From Risungbinella massiliensis (lineage in GTDB: Bacteria; Bacillota; Bacilli; Thermoactinomycetales; Thermoactinomycetaceae): a DNA stretch of 64,000 nt. Shown one piece after another: positions 45,550 to 55,143 of this stretch. Positions within the stretch are counted from its first letter, which is position 1. Every line of letters begins with the position of its first letter. The stretch is taken from assembly GCF_000942395.1 (NCBI RefSeq), contig NZ_LN812102.1, positions 217,358-281,357 on the forward strand. Reading direction: 5' to 3'. The notes below the pieces were generated by a model that saw only the letters and a program-made list of their open reading frames with translations, was not told the origin of the DNA and did no database searches. A program made the translations under genes and the position numbers.

Positions 45550-47049
45550 ATGAAACGCGTTCGCAAGCTATTCCTGGCCAATATTCCGTTTTTTGTTTTC
45601 TTTGTCTCGCTTATCATTTTGAATCACTATGTTCCGTTTTTCGGGGATGATTTTCGTTATGCTACATACTATGGACTAGATTCAAACTTTAATGGTAGAC
45701 CTCTCACTTTTGAGAACGTCTGGGAAAGCCAACTATATGACTATTTTCATTTTAATGGGCGTTTTTTTGTTAACTATGCAACAGTTTGGGTCCTTACTGC
45801 AGGTATCGAAGTGTGGAGAGTACTGAATCCATTTCTTCTCACGTGCCTTGCTTACGCCATCTTTTACACAGTCTATGTTCGATTTCCTAAAAAAGAGGAT
45901 CTTTCTGTAACTTCTATTCTAGTATCTCTATTCTTTCTCTGTAACATCTATATCACGAGACAAACAATTCAATACGCAGTCGGATCGTTTAATTACGTAT
46001 ATCCGATGCTCTTTCTCTTTCTACTTATTTGTTTCTATCGAAGAAGAGATCTCAATCAACCTATGCATTTGTGGGCCATTCCACTTTGGGTACTAGTTGG
46101 ATTCCTAGCTGGCTGGTCTCAAGAACAAATTGGTGCCTTAGCCATAGGATTTACAGGAGTTTGGTGGATTCGCCATCTCTGGCTCAAGCGCCCCTTTTCC
46201 TGGGCAACTTTGATCGTCGCTATCTTTTCCCTTCTTGGCGCTGCGGGACTCTTTTTCTCTCCAGGATCTGAACGACGCGCCTCTGCCAATGCTGACTTTT
46301 ATCAGCTACCTATTTGGCAAAAAATCGCTACTTCCCTACCGGATGTGATACGCTTCTTTTTGTTTCAGCAGACAGTCTATCTCTTGCTATTTGGTATTTT
46401 GGCGGGTATCTTTTTCTATCAACAATCGAAACGACGCCTAGCGATTTTTCTTTGGATCGCAATTACTCCTACTTTTTTCTTTTTAGAAATGATGTCCGAA
46501 ACGTCTCTTTATCAAGCCGTTTTACATCACCCAAGTTGGATGATCTCATACGGTTCTTTTTTATTTCTTTTGTTTTTCATTGTCGGCATCCTAATCGCTC
46601 GTACACACCAAAACTACATACCACTTGCTCTAACAATTGGTTTTCTCGCAGCAGACTTGATGATGACCCTAACTGCTGGAGCTACTGGAGGGAGAGTTGC
46701 TTTTCCTGCTATCCCCCTCGCAATAGCACTTCTCCTCTATCTATTCAAACACCTACGTCCTAATATAATACGCACTGGGTGGATGATATTATTTATCGGA
46801 TATGCCGTCTTTCAATATGGACGATTAGTCGGAAATTATGAACTGAATGCCCATATTCATCGGGAACGCCAACAGATTCTCGAGGTCCATCGTGGCATGC
46901 AACAAGGAGTGATCCAAGTTCCTGCACTTCCCAATGCCTATTTTGCTGCCTATGAACTCGATGAACACTATTGGTTGATTCGAGCAGTACGCGATCATTA
47001 CCAACTAGGACCGGGTGTTCATATCCAACTCGTGGATGGGAAGAGATAA
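45550..47049 (+). CDS. Polytopic membrane protein, DUF6056-like
   Basis: A 499-residue membrane protein with about 10-12 hydrophobic helices. The N-terminal FFGDDFRYATYYGL, just after the first helix, is the acidic DD motif of GT-C-type glycosyltransferase-like proteins. DUF6056 proteins share this. They may transfer sugars from polyprenyl-phosphate carriers in the cell envelope. The acceptor is unknown. AAAGGAG precedes the ATG. The last 100 residues lie outside the membrane. TrhO follows on the same strand, with 77 bases between. Confidence 0.7.
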   Translation: MKRVRKLFLANIPFFVFFVSLIILNHYVPFFGDDFRYATYYGLDSNFNGRPLTFENVWESQLYDYFHFNGRFFVNYATVWVLTAGIEVWRVLNPFLLTCLAYAIFYTVYVRFPKKEDLSVTSILVSLFFLCNIYITRQTIQYAVGSFNYVYPMLFLFLLICFYRRRDLNQPMHLWAIPLWVLVGFLAGWSQEQIGALAIGFTGVWWIRHLWLKRPFSWATLIVAIFSLLGAAGLFFSPGSERRASANADFYQLPIWQKIATSLPDVIRFFLFQQTVYLLLFGILAGIFFYQQSKRRLAIFLWIAITPTFFFLEMMSETSLYQAVLHHPSWMISYGSFLFLLFFIVGILIARTHQNYIPLALTIGFLAADLMMTLTAGATGGRVAFPAIPLAIALLLYLFKHLRPNIIRTGWMILFIGYAVFQYGRLVGNYELNAHIHRERQQILEVHRGMQQGVIQVPALPNAYFAAYELDEHYWLIRAVRDHYQLGPGVHIQLVDGKR

Positions 47050-47126
47050 CACTTGGGTTTGTTGACAATGCGTTATATCATGGTTTAAGAGTGAGATATA
47101 AGAAGAGTTTAAGAAAGGGATATACG

Positions 47127-48020
47127 ATGACTGCAAACTATCAAGTACTTCTTTACTACCAATACACTCATATAGAAGATCCAAAGAAACTGGTAGTAGA
47201 ACAAAAAGAACTATGTCAAAAGCTCAACTTAAAAGGACGAATTTTAATCGCTGAAGAAGGGTTAAACGGAACCGTTTCTGGAACCATGGAGGAAACTACA
47301 CGGTATATGGAAGAAATGCATCAACATCCTTTATTCGAAAATATGCCGTTTAAAATAGATTTACACGATGGACACGCCTTTAAAAAACTAACCGTTAAAC
47401 AGCGTCCAGAGATCGTAGCTTGGCATATGAATGATCAGAAGGTCGACCCTAATCAGTTAACAGGTGTCCATCTCTCTCCAAGCCAGTGGTACCAAGCAAT
47501 GACCGAAGAGGATGTTATCGTGATTGACGGTCGTAATGATTTTGAATATGATCTTGGACATTTTCGCGGGGCGATCCGACCAGATGTATCTACTACTCGA
47601 GAGTTTCCAGAGTGGATTCGTCAACATAAAGAAGACTGGAAAGACAAAAAAATCCTCACCTATTGTACAGGTGGAATTCGATGTGAAAAATTGAGTGGAG
47701 TCCTTCTTCAAGAAGGATTGGAAAAGGTATATCAGTTAGATGGTGGTATCGTAACCTACGGCAAAGACCCAAACGTGCAAGGGGCCTTATTCGATGGTCA
47801 ATGTTACGTGTTCGATGATCGGATCTCCGTGCCAATCAATCAGAAAGAACATGTTATAGTTGGCAAATGTCATCATTGTGGATCACCAGCAGAAAAATAC
47901 CTCAACTGCCGATATGATCCTTGCGATCGTCGTCATCTGGTCTGCCCTGATTGCGAATCAATCCACGGGGGGTATTGTTCCAACTCCTGCCGTAGTCAAG
48001 ATACAACCACATCAAACTAG
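47127..48020 (+). CDS. trhO: tRNA uridine(34) hydroxylase, rhodanese-like
   Basis: TrhO makes 5-hydroxyuridine at position 34 of tRNAs in an oxygen-dependent reaction. The 297-residue protein has an N-terminal TrhO domain (VLLYYQYTHIEDP, GRILIAEEGLNGTVSG), a central rhodanese domain with the active cysteine in ILTYCTGGIRCEKLSG, and a C-terminal zinc-binding, Cys-rich end (CHHCGSPAEKYLNC, CPDCE). The start at ATG 47127 has AAAGGGA upstream; an earlier in-frame ATG lies within the upstream gene. Only a short hairpin separates it from the TrkH gene. Confidence 0.92.
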   Translation: MTANYQVLLYYQYTHIEDPKKLVVEQKELCQKLNLKGRILIAEEGLNGTVSGTMEETTRYMEEMHQHPLFENMPFKIDLHDGHAFKKLTVKQRPEIVAWHMNDQKVDPNQLTGVHLSPSQWYQAMTEEDVIVIDGRNDFEYDLGHFRGAIRPDVSTTREFPEWIRQHKEDWKDKKILTYCTGGIRCEKLSGVLLQEGLEKVYQLDGGIVTYGKDPNVQGALFDGQCYVFDDRISVPINQKEHVIVGKCHHCGSPAEKYLNCRYDPCDRRHLVCPDCESIHGGYCSNSCRSQDTTTSN

Positions 48021-48031
48021 ATATGATTTCG

Positions 48032-48060
48032 CCTCGAAGTGCTAAATGCTTCAAGGCTTC
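48032..48060 (+). terminator. Weak terminator after trhO
   Basis: GCCTCGAAG and CTTCAAGGC pair with one mismatch and are followed by TTCTTCTTTG. Confidence 0.5.
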
Positions 48061-48134
48061 TTCTTTGTTTGGAAAATAAAATTAGGTGGCATTGGTTAGA
48101 ATGACACAGATTAGGTTTAGAGGAGTATAGCATC

Positions 48135-49472
48135 ATGACCAAGTGGTATCGACCCCAACTTACCCCGACCCAGTATCTTTTATCTGGCTTTTTTCTTATT
48201 ATTTGGATTGGGGCTATCTTGCTTAACCATCCGATCAGCTCATCGGATGGTAACAGCATTGGCATCTTAAATGCCTTATTTACCTCCACTTCAGCAGTTT
48301 GCCTCACTGGTCTCGCTGTAGTGGATACTGGATCCACATTTAGCTTAATTGGTCAGATCTTCCTCCTCATTTTGGTGCAAATAGGTGGATTGGGTTTTAT
48401 GACATTTGCTGCTCTATTTGCTGTCCTTTTAAAGAAAAAGATCGGACTTCGTAGTAGGTTACTCATCCAACAATCAACACAATCAATCTCGTCGCAAGGA
48501 ATGGTACGTTTAGTCAAAAGGATTCTTTTTGTTGCGGTTTGTCTAGAGGGTCTGGGTACTATACTTCTTACTGCTTGGTGGCTCCCAGAGTATGGACTAG
48601 CTAAAGCATTCTATCATGCGCTGTTTCATTCCATCTCTGCATTTAACAACGCAGGCTTTTCCCTTTGGAGCGACAGCATGATGGGCCATGTAGGAGATCC
48701 TGTAGTGAATCTCATTATTATGTCTCTCTTCTTCATTGGAGGTATGGGATTCCTTGTCATCTTAGATATCTGGCACAAACGAAAATGGCGACCTCTCACG
48801 CTCCAAAGTAAAATTATTTTATCAGGGTCCCTGGTATTAACCATATTGGGAGTAATCGTGGTCACAGGCCTTGAATATACGAATCCTAAAACACTAGGAA
48901 GTATGGACACATCGCATAAACTATGGGGTGGTTTTTTCCAGGGGATTACTCCCCGATCCGCAGGATTTAACTCAATAGCAATTCATGATATGAAGCCTTC
49001 TACTCAGTTTTTTCTTATTATCTTGATGTTTATTGGGGCCGGTTCCGGATCTACAGGAGGTGGGATCAAGATCAATACAGCTGCTGTCCTGCTCGTCGCT
49101 GTTTGGTCACTTATTCGAGGAAATGAAGACGTACAACTATTCAAGAGAAGAATCGGACTTCCTAATATTTTCCAAGCTTTAGCGGTGGTCGTCATCGCAG
49201 CAAGTTTGGTTCTTCTCATAACCTTTGCACTCTCCATAACAGAAAAACCAGAAACAGACTTTCTTACCATCCTATTTGAGGCTACATCAGCTGTCAGTAC
49301 CGTCGGGCTTAGTATGGGATTAACAACGGAGCTCTCCCCTGCTGGTAAAGTATTGCTGATTCTTGCTATGTATATTGGTAAGCTAGGGACCTTAACTGCT
49401 GCTTATGCCCTTGCGAAAAAACAACTATCTAGTAGGTTCCGCTACCCTCAAGAAAAGGTATTGATCGGATAA
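48135..49472 (+). CDS. ktrB: Potassium uptake channel subunit, TrkH/KtrB family
   Basis: A 445-residue membrane protein of the K+ translocating superfamily. Four pore-loop repeats each carry a filter-type glycine: FTSTSAVCLTGLAVVD, SISAFNNAGFSLWS, GITPRSAGFNSI and TSAVSTVGLSMG. About eight membrane helices frame them. Ktr systems need a cytosolic KtrA/C subunit that binds nucleotides and c-di-AMP. It is not encoded here. GAGGAG stands before the ATG. KtrB and KtrD cannot be told apart from sequence alone. It is monocistronic with a terminator at 49491. Confidence 0.88.
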   Translation: MTKWYRPQLTPTQYLLSGFFLIIWIGAILLNHPISSSDGNSIGILNALFTSTSAVCLTGLAVVDTGSTFSLIGQIFLLILVQIGGLGFMTFAALFAVLLKKKIGLRSRLLIQQSTQSISSQGMVRLVKRILFVAVCLEGLGTILLTAWWLPEYGLAKAFYHALFHSISAFNNAGFSLWSDSMMGHVGDPVVNLIIMSLFFIGGMGFLVILDIWHKRKWRPLTLQSKIILSGSLVLTILGVIVVTGLEYTNPKTLGSMDTSHKLWGGFFQGITPRSAGFNSIAIHDMKPSTQFFLIILMFIGAGSGSTGGGIKINTAAVLLVAVWSLIRGNEDVQLFKRRIGLPNIFQALAVVVIAASLVLLITFALSITEKPETDFLTILFEATSAVSTVGLSMGLTTELSPAGKVLLILAMYIGKLGTLTAAYALAKKQLSSRFRYPQEKVLIG

Positions 49473-49490
49473 ATTCTTTTATTATTCTTA

Positions 49491-49517
49491 GCCAAGTATA
49501 CTTTATGTGTATTTGGC
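49491..49517 (+). terminator. Terminator of ktrB
   Basis: GCCAAGTATAC and GTGTATTTGGC pair with two G-U pairs, followed by TTTCATTTTTT. Confidence 0.65.
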
Positions 49518-49866
49518 TTTCATTTTTTATCGTACGATGGAGATAAATAGGATAGGTCGAGAAGTTTATCTGGTACAAGTAAGGATTAAATCTTCTTTGA
49601 GTTTTTTGATAGGTTTTATTGTTTGTATCTCAAACTAGTTTAAATATTATTTTCAAATTCATATATTATCTGATTCTATAACTATGTTTTTTATTTCCCT
49701 TTTCTATTCTCATAACATTTATTGCATCTTCTTAACCTTGTAATCTGTAGGAAGAACTTAAAAAATAAAATAGTATACCTTACTCTCCCCTGTTTGAAAC
49801 CATTCTTGTATGGGAAACAGTAATTGGTAATAATAATAAACCCATATACAGAAAAAGGAGACCAAA
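49518..49866. other. AT-rich intergenic region before the alcohol dehydrogenase
   Basis: Nothing coding was found. It holds one copy (49622-49644) of a 23-base motif that recurs at 56739-56761 and otherwise looks like AT-rich leader DNA. A start-proximal AAAGGAG at 49856 belongs to the dehydrogenase. Confidence 0.5.
49622..49644. repeat. 23-bp dispersed repeat, copy 1
   Basis: TTTG-N-ATC-N-CAAACTAGTTTAAA, shared with the copy at 56739-56761 at 21 of 23 positions. It contains the palindrome AAACTAGTTT. Confidence 0.55.
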
Positions 49867-51030
49867 ATGGATACATTTCAGTACTATAACCCAACTAAAT
49901 TAATCTTTGGGAGAAATACACTAGCTTCTTTAGAACAAGAAGTACCTGTTTACGGAAAGAAAGTGCTGTTGGTATACGGTGGTGGTAGTATCAAACGGAA
50001 CGGGATCTATGACCGTACCGTTCAACTACTAGAAGGAAAAGGAATTCAACTGTTTGAGCTATCTGGAATTGAACCAAACCCTCGTCTCATTACTGTACAT
50101 AAAGGCATTGAGATCTGCAAAACGGAAGGAATCGATTTTATCCTTGCAGTTGGTGGTGGTAGCGTTATTGATGCTACCAAAGCGATTGCAGCAGGTGCTA
50201 AATTTGATGGAGAAATCTGGGATGTCATCACTAAAAAAGAGACGATTTCAGATGCCTTACCTTTTGGAACGGTCCTCACCCTTGCTGCGACTGGTTCCGA
50301 GATGAACTCAGGTTCAGTTATTACCAACTGGGAAACCAACGAAAAAATTGGTTGGGGATCACCTCACGTCTTCCCGAAATTCAGCATTCTAGATCCTGTT
50401 CATACCTTCTCTGTTCCACGTGATCAAACAGTCTATGGAATCGTTGACATCATGTCTCATGTGTTGGAACAATACTTTAGCGTCTCACCAAACACTCCAT
50501 TAAACGAGCGTTTTGCAGAGTCGATCCTCACTACCGTAATGGAAGCAGCACCACGTCTTGTAGAGAATCTCGAAGATTATCAACTTCGTGAGACCATCCT
50601 CTATTCAGGTACAATGGCCTTAAACGGAACTCTCTCGATGGGAATGATAGGAGATTGGGGTACACACAAAATTGAACATGCTGTCTCTGCTGTATACGAT
50701 ATTCCTCATGGTGGTGGACTTGCAATCATCTTTCCAAACTGGATTCGCTACAATCTCCCAGCAACTGCTCCTAAGATGAAGCAGTTAGCCATCCGGGTAT
50801 TTGGTGTGGATCCAACTGATAAATCTGATAAAGAAATCGCAGAAGAAGGTATTGAGCGTCTACGTGAGTTTTGGTCCAGCATCGGAGCACCTGCTCATCT
50901 ATCTGAATATCAAATAGATGATAGCAAAGTGGACCTGATGGCAAGTAGAGGAGTTATCAATGGGAAAGTCGGTAACGTATTTCATTTAAATGAATCTCAA
51001 GTGGCAGATATCTTACGTATGAGCTTATAA
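49867..51030 (+). CDS. Iron-containing alcohol dehydrogenase, YugJ-like
   Basis: A 387-residue group III alcohol dehydrogenase that oxidises alcohols or reduces aldehydes with NAD(P)H. The start [17 protein letters not shown] and the nucleotide motif [15 protein letters not shown] are typical of YugJ/YugK and butanol dehydrogenase. The metal ligands are in [12 protein letters not shown] (Asp, His) and [23 protein letters not shown] (His, His; near residues 255-275). AAAGGAG precedes the ATG. It is monocistronic, with its own terminator. The natural substrate is unknown. Confidence 0.88.
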   Translation: MDTFQYYNPTKLIFGRNTLASLEQEVPVYGKKVLLVYGGGSIKRNGIYDRTVQLLEGKGIQLFELSGIEPNPRLITVHKGIEICKTEGIDFILAVGGGSVIDATKAIAAGAKFDGEIWDVITKKETISDALPFGTVLTLAATGSEMNSGSVITNWETNEKIGWGSPHVFPKFSILDPVHTFSVPRDQTVYGIVDIMSHVLEQYFSVSPNTPLNERFAESILTTVMEAAPRLVENLEDYQLRETILYSGTMALNGTLSMGMIGDWGTHKIEHAVSAVYDIPHGGGLAIIFPNWIRYNLPATAPKMKQLAIRVFGVDPTDKSDKEIAEEGIERLREFWSSIGAPAHLSEYQIDDSKVDLMASRGVINGKVGNVFHLNESQVADILRMSL

Positions 51031-51034
51031 CTTA

Positions 51035-51068
51035 AAAGCAGAGAGACTATCAGTCTCCCTGCTTTTTT
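51035..51068 (+). terminator. Intrinsic terminator of the alcohol dehydrogenase gene
   Basis: AAAGCAG-A-GAGACT and AGTCTC-C-CTGCTTT pair around a 4-base loop with a T-run after. Confidence 0.8.
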
Positions 51069-51141
51069 CATTTTCTGTCACTTTCCTATGCTAATTTCAC
51101 TATTACAATATGATTATAATAAGAACAAAGGTGGGATGATC

Positions 51142-51642
51142 ATGATACAAATCCGAAAAGCCGTCCCGACAGACATCGACGGAATCCTTCAAATCTATCA
51201 AAAAGAAACCCCTTCCCCCTCTCCCTTTCATATAGAATCAGAGCAAGACTTCTTTATTCCTTCTCCTTCTTATAACAAAAATACTCCTTCTCCAATACAA
51301 TCCATCGAGGGATGGTGGGTCGCGTTGGATCAAGAATATATCGTGGGAGTGATCGGTGGAGAACTAATTGATTACATTAATAGTGAAATCTTTGATTTAA
51401 TGCTCCATCCAAATCGACGTGGAGAGGGCATTGGTACTCAACTGCTCAAAACATTAACTGAACAACATATTGCCCAAGGTGCGTGTGAGCAATGGGTTTC
51501 TATAGACAAAAATTTTGGAACAAATGCCCCCTTCTGCATTGCTCAAGGATTTGAATATGTTCCTGAAACGTTAGAAGGTGCAAAAGAATGGGGAATTGTT
51601 TACCGATATAAAAGAACCATTGGGCCGATGAAACATCCATAA
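51142..51642 (+). CDS. GNAT family acetyltransferase
   Basis: About 166 residues from ATG 51142, where AGGTGGG (51129-51135) is six bases upstream; ATG 51136 is an alternative. The acetyl-CoA motif is HPNRRGEGIGTQLLKTLTEQ, with GEGIGTQLL as motif A. The middle segment has an unusual Ser/Pro-rich stretch (ETPSPSPFHIESEQDF, PSPSYNKNTPSPIQS) that may be a flexible insertion. The substrate is unknown. It is monocistronic. Confidence 0.78.
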   Translation: MIQIRKAVPTDIDGILQIYQKETPSPSPFHIESEQDFFIPSPSYNKNTPSPIQSIEGWWVALDQEYIVGVIGGELIDYINSEIFDLMLHPNRRGEGIGTQLLKTLTEQHIAQGACEQWVSIDKNFGTNAPFCIAQGFEYVPETLEGAKEWGIVYRYKRTIGPMKHP

Positions 51643-51778
51643 ACCAGTATTTACTGGAATGGATGTTTTTTATTTATAATAATCAGAAAATGTTACCTCC
51701 CGACTCATAATAACTAGTCTTTCCTAAAATTCAACTCAAGTCTTTTTTTCAGTACTTTTGGACTATGCCTCAAAACCT

Positions 51779-52336
51779 TTATCCTGATAAGTTTTTAATA
51801 TCTTCAACAAGTACAGATAATCCATTGTGAAAAAGATGTTGATCCCCTGGAATTGGTCGAATATTTGCCTGCGGAAGTCTCTCTGCAAAGAATTCAAGAT
51901 GAGAGAATGGTACAATAGAATCGTTAACGCTGTGGTAGAGAAATATTTGAGGTATTTGAACCAGTTTTGTAGCAAAATTCTCCTGAAGAACAAAATCAAT
52001 TCTTTGCCAATTTTTGTCCTTTCCCCAATATGGTGCTGCAATACTAAATAACCCAGAAATAGATTCTCTGCAAAGTTCTTCAGAAAGATACTTGAATAAC
52101 ACTGACCCACCTAAAGAATGTCCAATAAGAATCACTCTACCGTCTAACTGCTCAAGTTCTTGTGCGAGCTCTTCTTTCCATAATGTGTACTCAGGATCTT
52201 CAGGATTCGGCATTTTAGGATATAGTACATCATAACTAGAACCTAGCGCCTCTTTTAAATATGCTATTAAGCCACTACTTCCTTGGTATGGTTTCTGAGA
52301 TCCGGCACTATGAATAAATAATACTTTCTTTTTCAT
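51779..52336 (-). CDS. Small alpha/beta hydrolase, RBBP9/YdeN-like
   Basis: About 185 residues from ATG 52336, with GGGAGG six bases upstream. VLFIHSAGSQKPYQGS begins the fold, VILIGHSLGGSVLFKYL is the nucleophile elbow (GHSLGG), and the catalytic Asp and His lie in HSVNDSIVPFSH and PGDQHLFHNGL. The PYWGKDKNW stretch is typical of the RBBP9/YdeN group of serine hydrolases. The substrate is unknown. It lies opposite to the GNAT gene and shares a quiet intergenic region. Confidence 0.82.
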   Translation of the reverse strand: MKKKVLFIHSAGSQKPYQGSSGLIAYLKEALGSSYDVLYPKMPNPEDPEYTLWKEELAQELEQLDGRVILIGHSLGGSVLFKYLSEELCRESISGLFSIAAPYWGKDKNWQRIDFVLQENFATKLVQIPQIFLYHSVNDSIVPFSHLEFFAERLPQANIRPIPGDQHLFHNGLSVLVEDIKNLSG

Positions 52337-52561
52337 GATAGGCCTCCCTTTGATCACACAGTCACCTTACCTACCATTTCAGTATATAACTCCTCATAAC
52401 ACGTAATAACATAATAAACAAGAGATAACTTCATTTTACAGTACATTAAACGGAAACATTTCTTTTCAATTGCTTAGTGTGCGAACTATTTGTCTGTCTT
52501 CTGATATTAGGAGTACCGCCAGCGAAACGCGAATTTACAACGTTATGGTTTTGGAACAGCA

Positions 52562-52605
52562 AAATAGCCGATTTTCACCACGCTAAGGGTGAAACCGGCT
52601 TTATT
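52562..52605. terminator. Hairpin downstream of the Tn3 remnant
   Basis: AGCCG-ATTTTCACC and GGGTGAAA-CCGGCT pair around a 7-base loop, giving a terminator-like hairpin with T-rich flanks. Confidence 0.5.
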
Positions 52606-52634
52606 GCTTTAATAGCCATAATGAGTCAAATGTT

Positions 52635-52940
52635 TTAATAAATCTTCTCGTACCTATACTCCCGAGTAGATCCGTGGCTTTTCCTAGATATATTGAGCAG
52701 CATTGACCATTTGATGATACAAGATCCCAGACGTTGCATCTGCCATTTTTGTAAGACCGAAGTTAGTTCCCATCGCCGTGAGTGTTGCCAGAACAATCGG
52801 TTTTTCTTCGGCTTTAAGAGGACGTTGGTCGAAGCATGGATAAGCCGCTCATCAAAACCAGTCCAACTTGCCACTTCTAAAAGTAGATCTGTCCGTTTCA
52901 CTCTTGGCAGCACACCGTAGAGAGTGTCGCCGTTAATATT
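52635..52940 (-). pseudogene. Tn3-family transposase remnant
   Basis: The minus strand encodes VLPRVKRTDLLLEVASWTGFD in one frame and then, one base shifted, RPLKAEEKPIVLATLTAMGTN and FGLTKMADATSG to a TAG at the QYI-stop. This is the distinctive transposase segment PRVK-TDLLLEV-WTGF...NLGLTKMA of Tn3 transposases. Only about 100 codons remain, with at least one frameshift and one stop. No Tn3 terminal repeats were found nearby. A gene fragment of the same kind elsewhere would show the source. Confidence 0.8.
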
Positions 52941-52943
52941 TAT

Positions 52944-54332
52944 CTATGATTCAAAAATCCATGCCTTTTTTAAGAGCTCGACACCAAGCTCAATTTCATC
53001 ACAAGAAAGATGACCAAATCCAAGTTTAATGATTGGGTTATCGGGATTATTTTTAATAAAGTAGAGTGAAGTGGGATACACTTTTACACCATGAGAAAAA
53101 GCGCGCCCAATTAACCATTCTTCTGAACGGTTCAGGTGTAATTTGATTAATAAGTATAAACCAGACTGCTCGCCAATAATAGAAATATTTTGACCGAAGT
53201 GCTTTTTTAATTCAGAAACTAAGTGCAGCATTTTCCTCTTATAAACAAGACGCATTCGTTTAACATGGCGATTCCATTCTCCCAACTCCATAAATTTTGC
53301 CATTGTGAGTTGGCTTAAAAGCGAAGTGGGACTCTCAAAATGAGTAAAATGCTTTTTATAACGAATTAAAACTAACTCTGGCAACACCATATAAGATAAA
53401 CGGATTCCCGGAAGAAATGATTTTGAGAAATTCCCTAAATAAATGACTCTTGCTGAATCAATGGAGGCAAGAGCAGGAAATGGTTTTTGTGTATAGCGAA
53501 ATTCACTATCATAATCGTCTTCGATAATATATCCACACATCTTGTTAACCCAATGAATAAGCATTTGCCGTTGTTGAATAGACATGCTTACTCCAATTGG
53601 ACTTTGATGGGAAGGGGTTACATAGATTAATCTTGATTTCATTTGTTCTAATTGTGAAAGATCAGCACCTGTTTCATAAACCGGCAAAGTTTCAAACATA
53701 AAACGATGGAATTGAAAAGCTTCCCTAGCACCGTCGTAACCAGGGTCTTCCACTATAATACTCTGGAATTCATCCTTCAGTATATGTCCAAGATATACAA
53801 GCATTTGTTGGGTACTACTTCCGATAATAATTGCATTTGCATTTGTTTTCACTCCACGTGATTGGAATAAATATGTGGAGATTTGTTCGCGCAGGCATTC
53901 TTCCCCAAACGGTTCTCCGTATCGAAAGCTATCCTGTAATGTTAATACTTGATTGGCAATTCTCCTCCAAATCTTCAGTGGGAAATGTGTTTGATCAACG
54001 GCATCTGCCATGAAATTAACTATCGGAGGTTTCTTGAACTCTGTTTGCTTTTTATTATGAGAGATTAATGCCTCCTGAAATATTAGGGGTTCTAACTCAT
54101 TTGCAAAGTAACCTTTTCGGCCCTCTCCACGAATATACCCTTCCGCAACCAGTTGTTCATATGCCATTAAAGTTGTATTACGGCTTACATGTAAGGAATC
54201 TGCAAGTTGACGAATGGAGGGCAATGGCTCATTCGCCAAAATGTCTCCTTGTTCTATAAATGATTTAAATTTATCGTATATTTGTTTGTATTTCGGGGAG
54301 TTGTCTTTGAAGGTAAAAATGGTATTTTTCAT
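52944..54332 (-). CDS. MocR-type GntR/aminotransferase regulator 1
   Basis: A 462-residue fusion regulator. The N-terminal GntR winged helix contains PLPSIRQLADSLHVSRNTTL and EQLVAEGYIRGEGRKGYF. The C-terminal aminotransferase-I domain retains the PLP features IVEDPGYDGAREAF, YIIEDDYDSEFRY (Asp) and the PLP lysine in YLGNFSKSFLPGIR. MocR proteins sense PLP or amino-acid adducts. It is divergent from paiB and a LysE-type exporter; the 120-base space between starts has TGACAT (54347) and ATGTCA (54382) flanking an AT-rich core. A role in amino-acid export control is inferred. Confidence 0.88.
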   Translation of the reverse strand: MKNTIFTFKDNSPKYKQIYDKFKSFIEQGDILANEPLPSIRQLADSLHVSRNTTLMAYEQLVAEGYIRGEGRKGYFANELEPLIFQEALISHNKKQTEFKKPPIVNFMADAVDQTHFPLKIWRRIANQVLTLQDSFRYGEPFGEECLREQISTYLFQSRGVKTNANAIIIGSSTQQMLVYLGHILKDEFQSIIVEDPGYDGAREAFQFHRFMFETLPVYETGADLSQLEQMKSRLIYVTPSHQSPIGVSMSIQQRQMLIHWVNKMCGYIIEDDYDSEFRYTQKPFPALASIDSARVIYLGNFSKSFLPGIRLSYMVLPELVLIRYKKHFTHFESPTSLLSQLTMAKFMELGEWNRHVKRMRLVYKRKMLHLVSELKKHFGQNISIIGEQSGLYLLIKLHLNRSEEWLIGRAFSHGVKVYPTSLYFIKNNPDNPIIKLGFGHLSCDEIELGVELLKKAWIFES

Positions 54333-54455
54333 TTATATCCCCTCTGACATGTATATTTATTTGTTATTGTACCTTTTTTTATGTCAGTTTGAATTATATC
54401 ATACCGTGTAAAGGATATCTGTTGTATGTCAAAAATAGGATGGAGGAGAGTTCAA

Positions 54456-55073
54456 ATGTATATCCCAGAGCATTTTACGATGAAAGAAGTAACTGCTGCC
54501 TACAATGTCATACAGGAGAACAGTTTTGCAACATTGTTTTCCATTCATCAAGGAATGCCCTTGGCTACACATTTACCACTGATATTGAATAAGGAAAAAA
54601 CTTATTTGTACGGTCATTTTGCCCGTCCGAATCCGCAGTGGAAGGATATTCAAAACCAGACAGTCTTAACCGTTTTCCATGGTCCTCATTGTTATATCTC
54701 TCCTTCTTCGTATGAGACCAATAAAGCAGTGCCAACGTGGAATTATGTGACGGTTCATGTTTATGGAGAAGTTGAGCTAATTGAGGATGAACACGAGTTA
54801 ATGAGTTCCTTGAATGATATGGTATTGAAGTATGAAGCTCCTGACAGTTCTTACAGATTGCAAGATGTAGATACTGAATTTCTCGTTGGTATGAACAGGG
54901 GCGTTCAAGGATTCAAAATAAAAATCGATAGGATTGAAGGGAAAGAAAAGGTAAGTCAAAATCATTCTTTACACAGACAAGAGCTCGTTATAAAACAGTT
55001 GGAACAGATTCCATTTCCAAACGAGCAACAAATTGCCTCCTTGATGAAAGCGAACCTTAAAAATAAAGTGTAA
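54456..55073 (+). CDS. paiB: PaiB-like FMN-binding protein
   Basis: A 205-residue protein with a split-barrel flavin-binding fold, from ATG 54456, which has GGAGG upstream. [39 protein letters not shown], and the conserved [14 protein letters not shown] and [13 protein letters not shown] identify PaiB, a regulator-like protein once linked to protease and sporulation genes in B. subtilis. The true function may be flavin-dependent chemistry. It is immediately upstream of the LysE-type exporter and divergent from MocR 1. Confidence 0.88.
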   Translation: MYIPEHFTMKEVTAAYNVIQENSFATLFSIHQGMPLATHLPLILNKEKTYLYGHFARPNPQWKDIQNQTVLTVFHGPHCYISPSSYETNKAVPTWNYVTVHVYGEVELIEDEHELMSSLNDMVLKYEAPDSSYRLQDVDTEFLVGMNRGVQGFKIKIDRIEGKEKVSQNHSLHRQELVIKQLEQIPFPNEQQIASLMKANLKNKV

Positions 55074-55143
55074 CCTTGCTTTCATCAATCAAGGAGGAGA
55101 GCGATTAAATCATGTGCAAAAATACAACAAGGAGTTGCATTTT

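Noticed and set aside
46971-47126. Longer TrhO with an N-terminal extension
   Set aside because: The extension lies in the DUF6056 gene, has no ribosome site, and TrhO proteins begin at the residue equivalent to the ATG at 47127.
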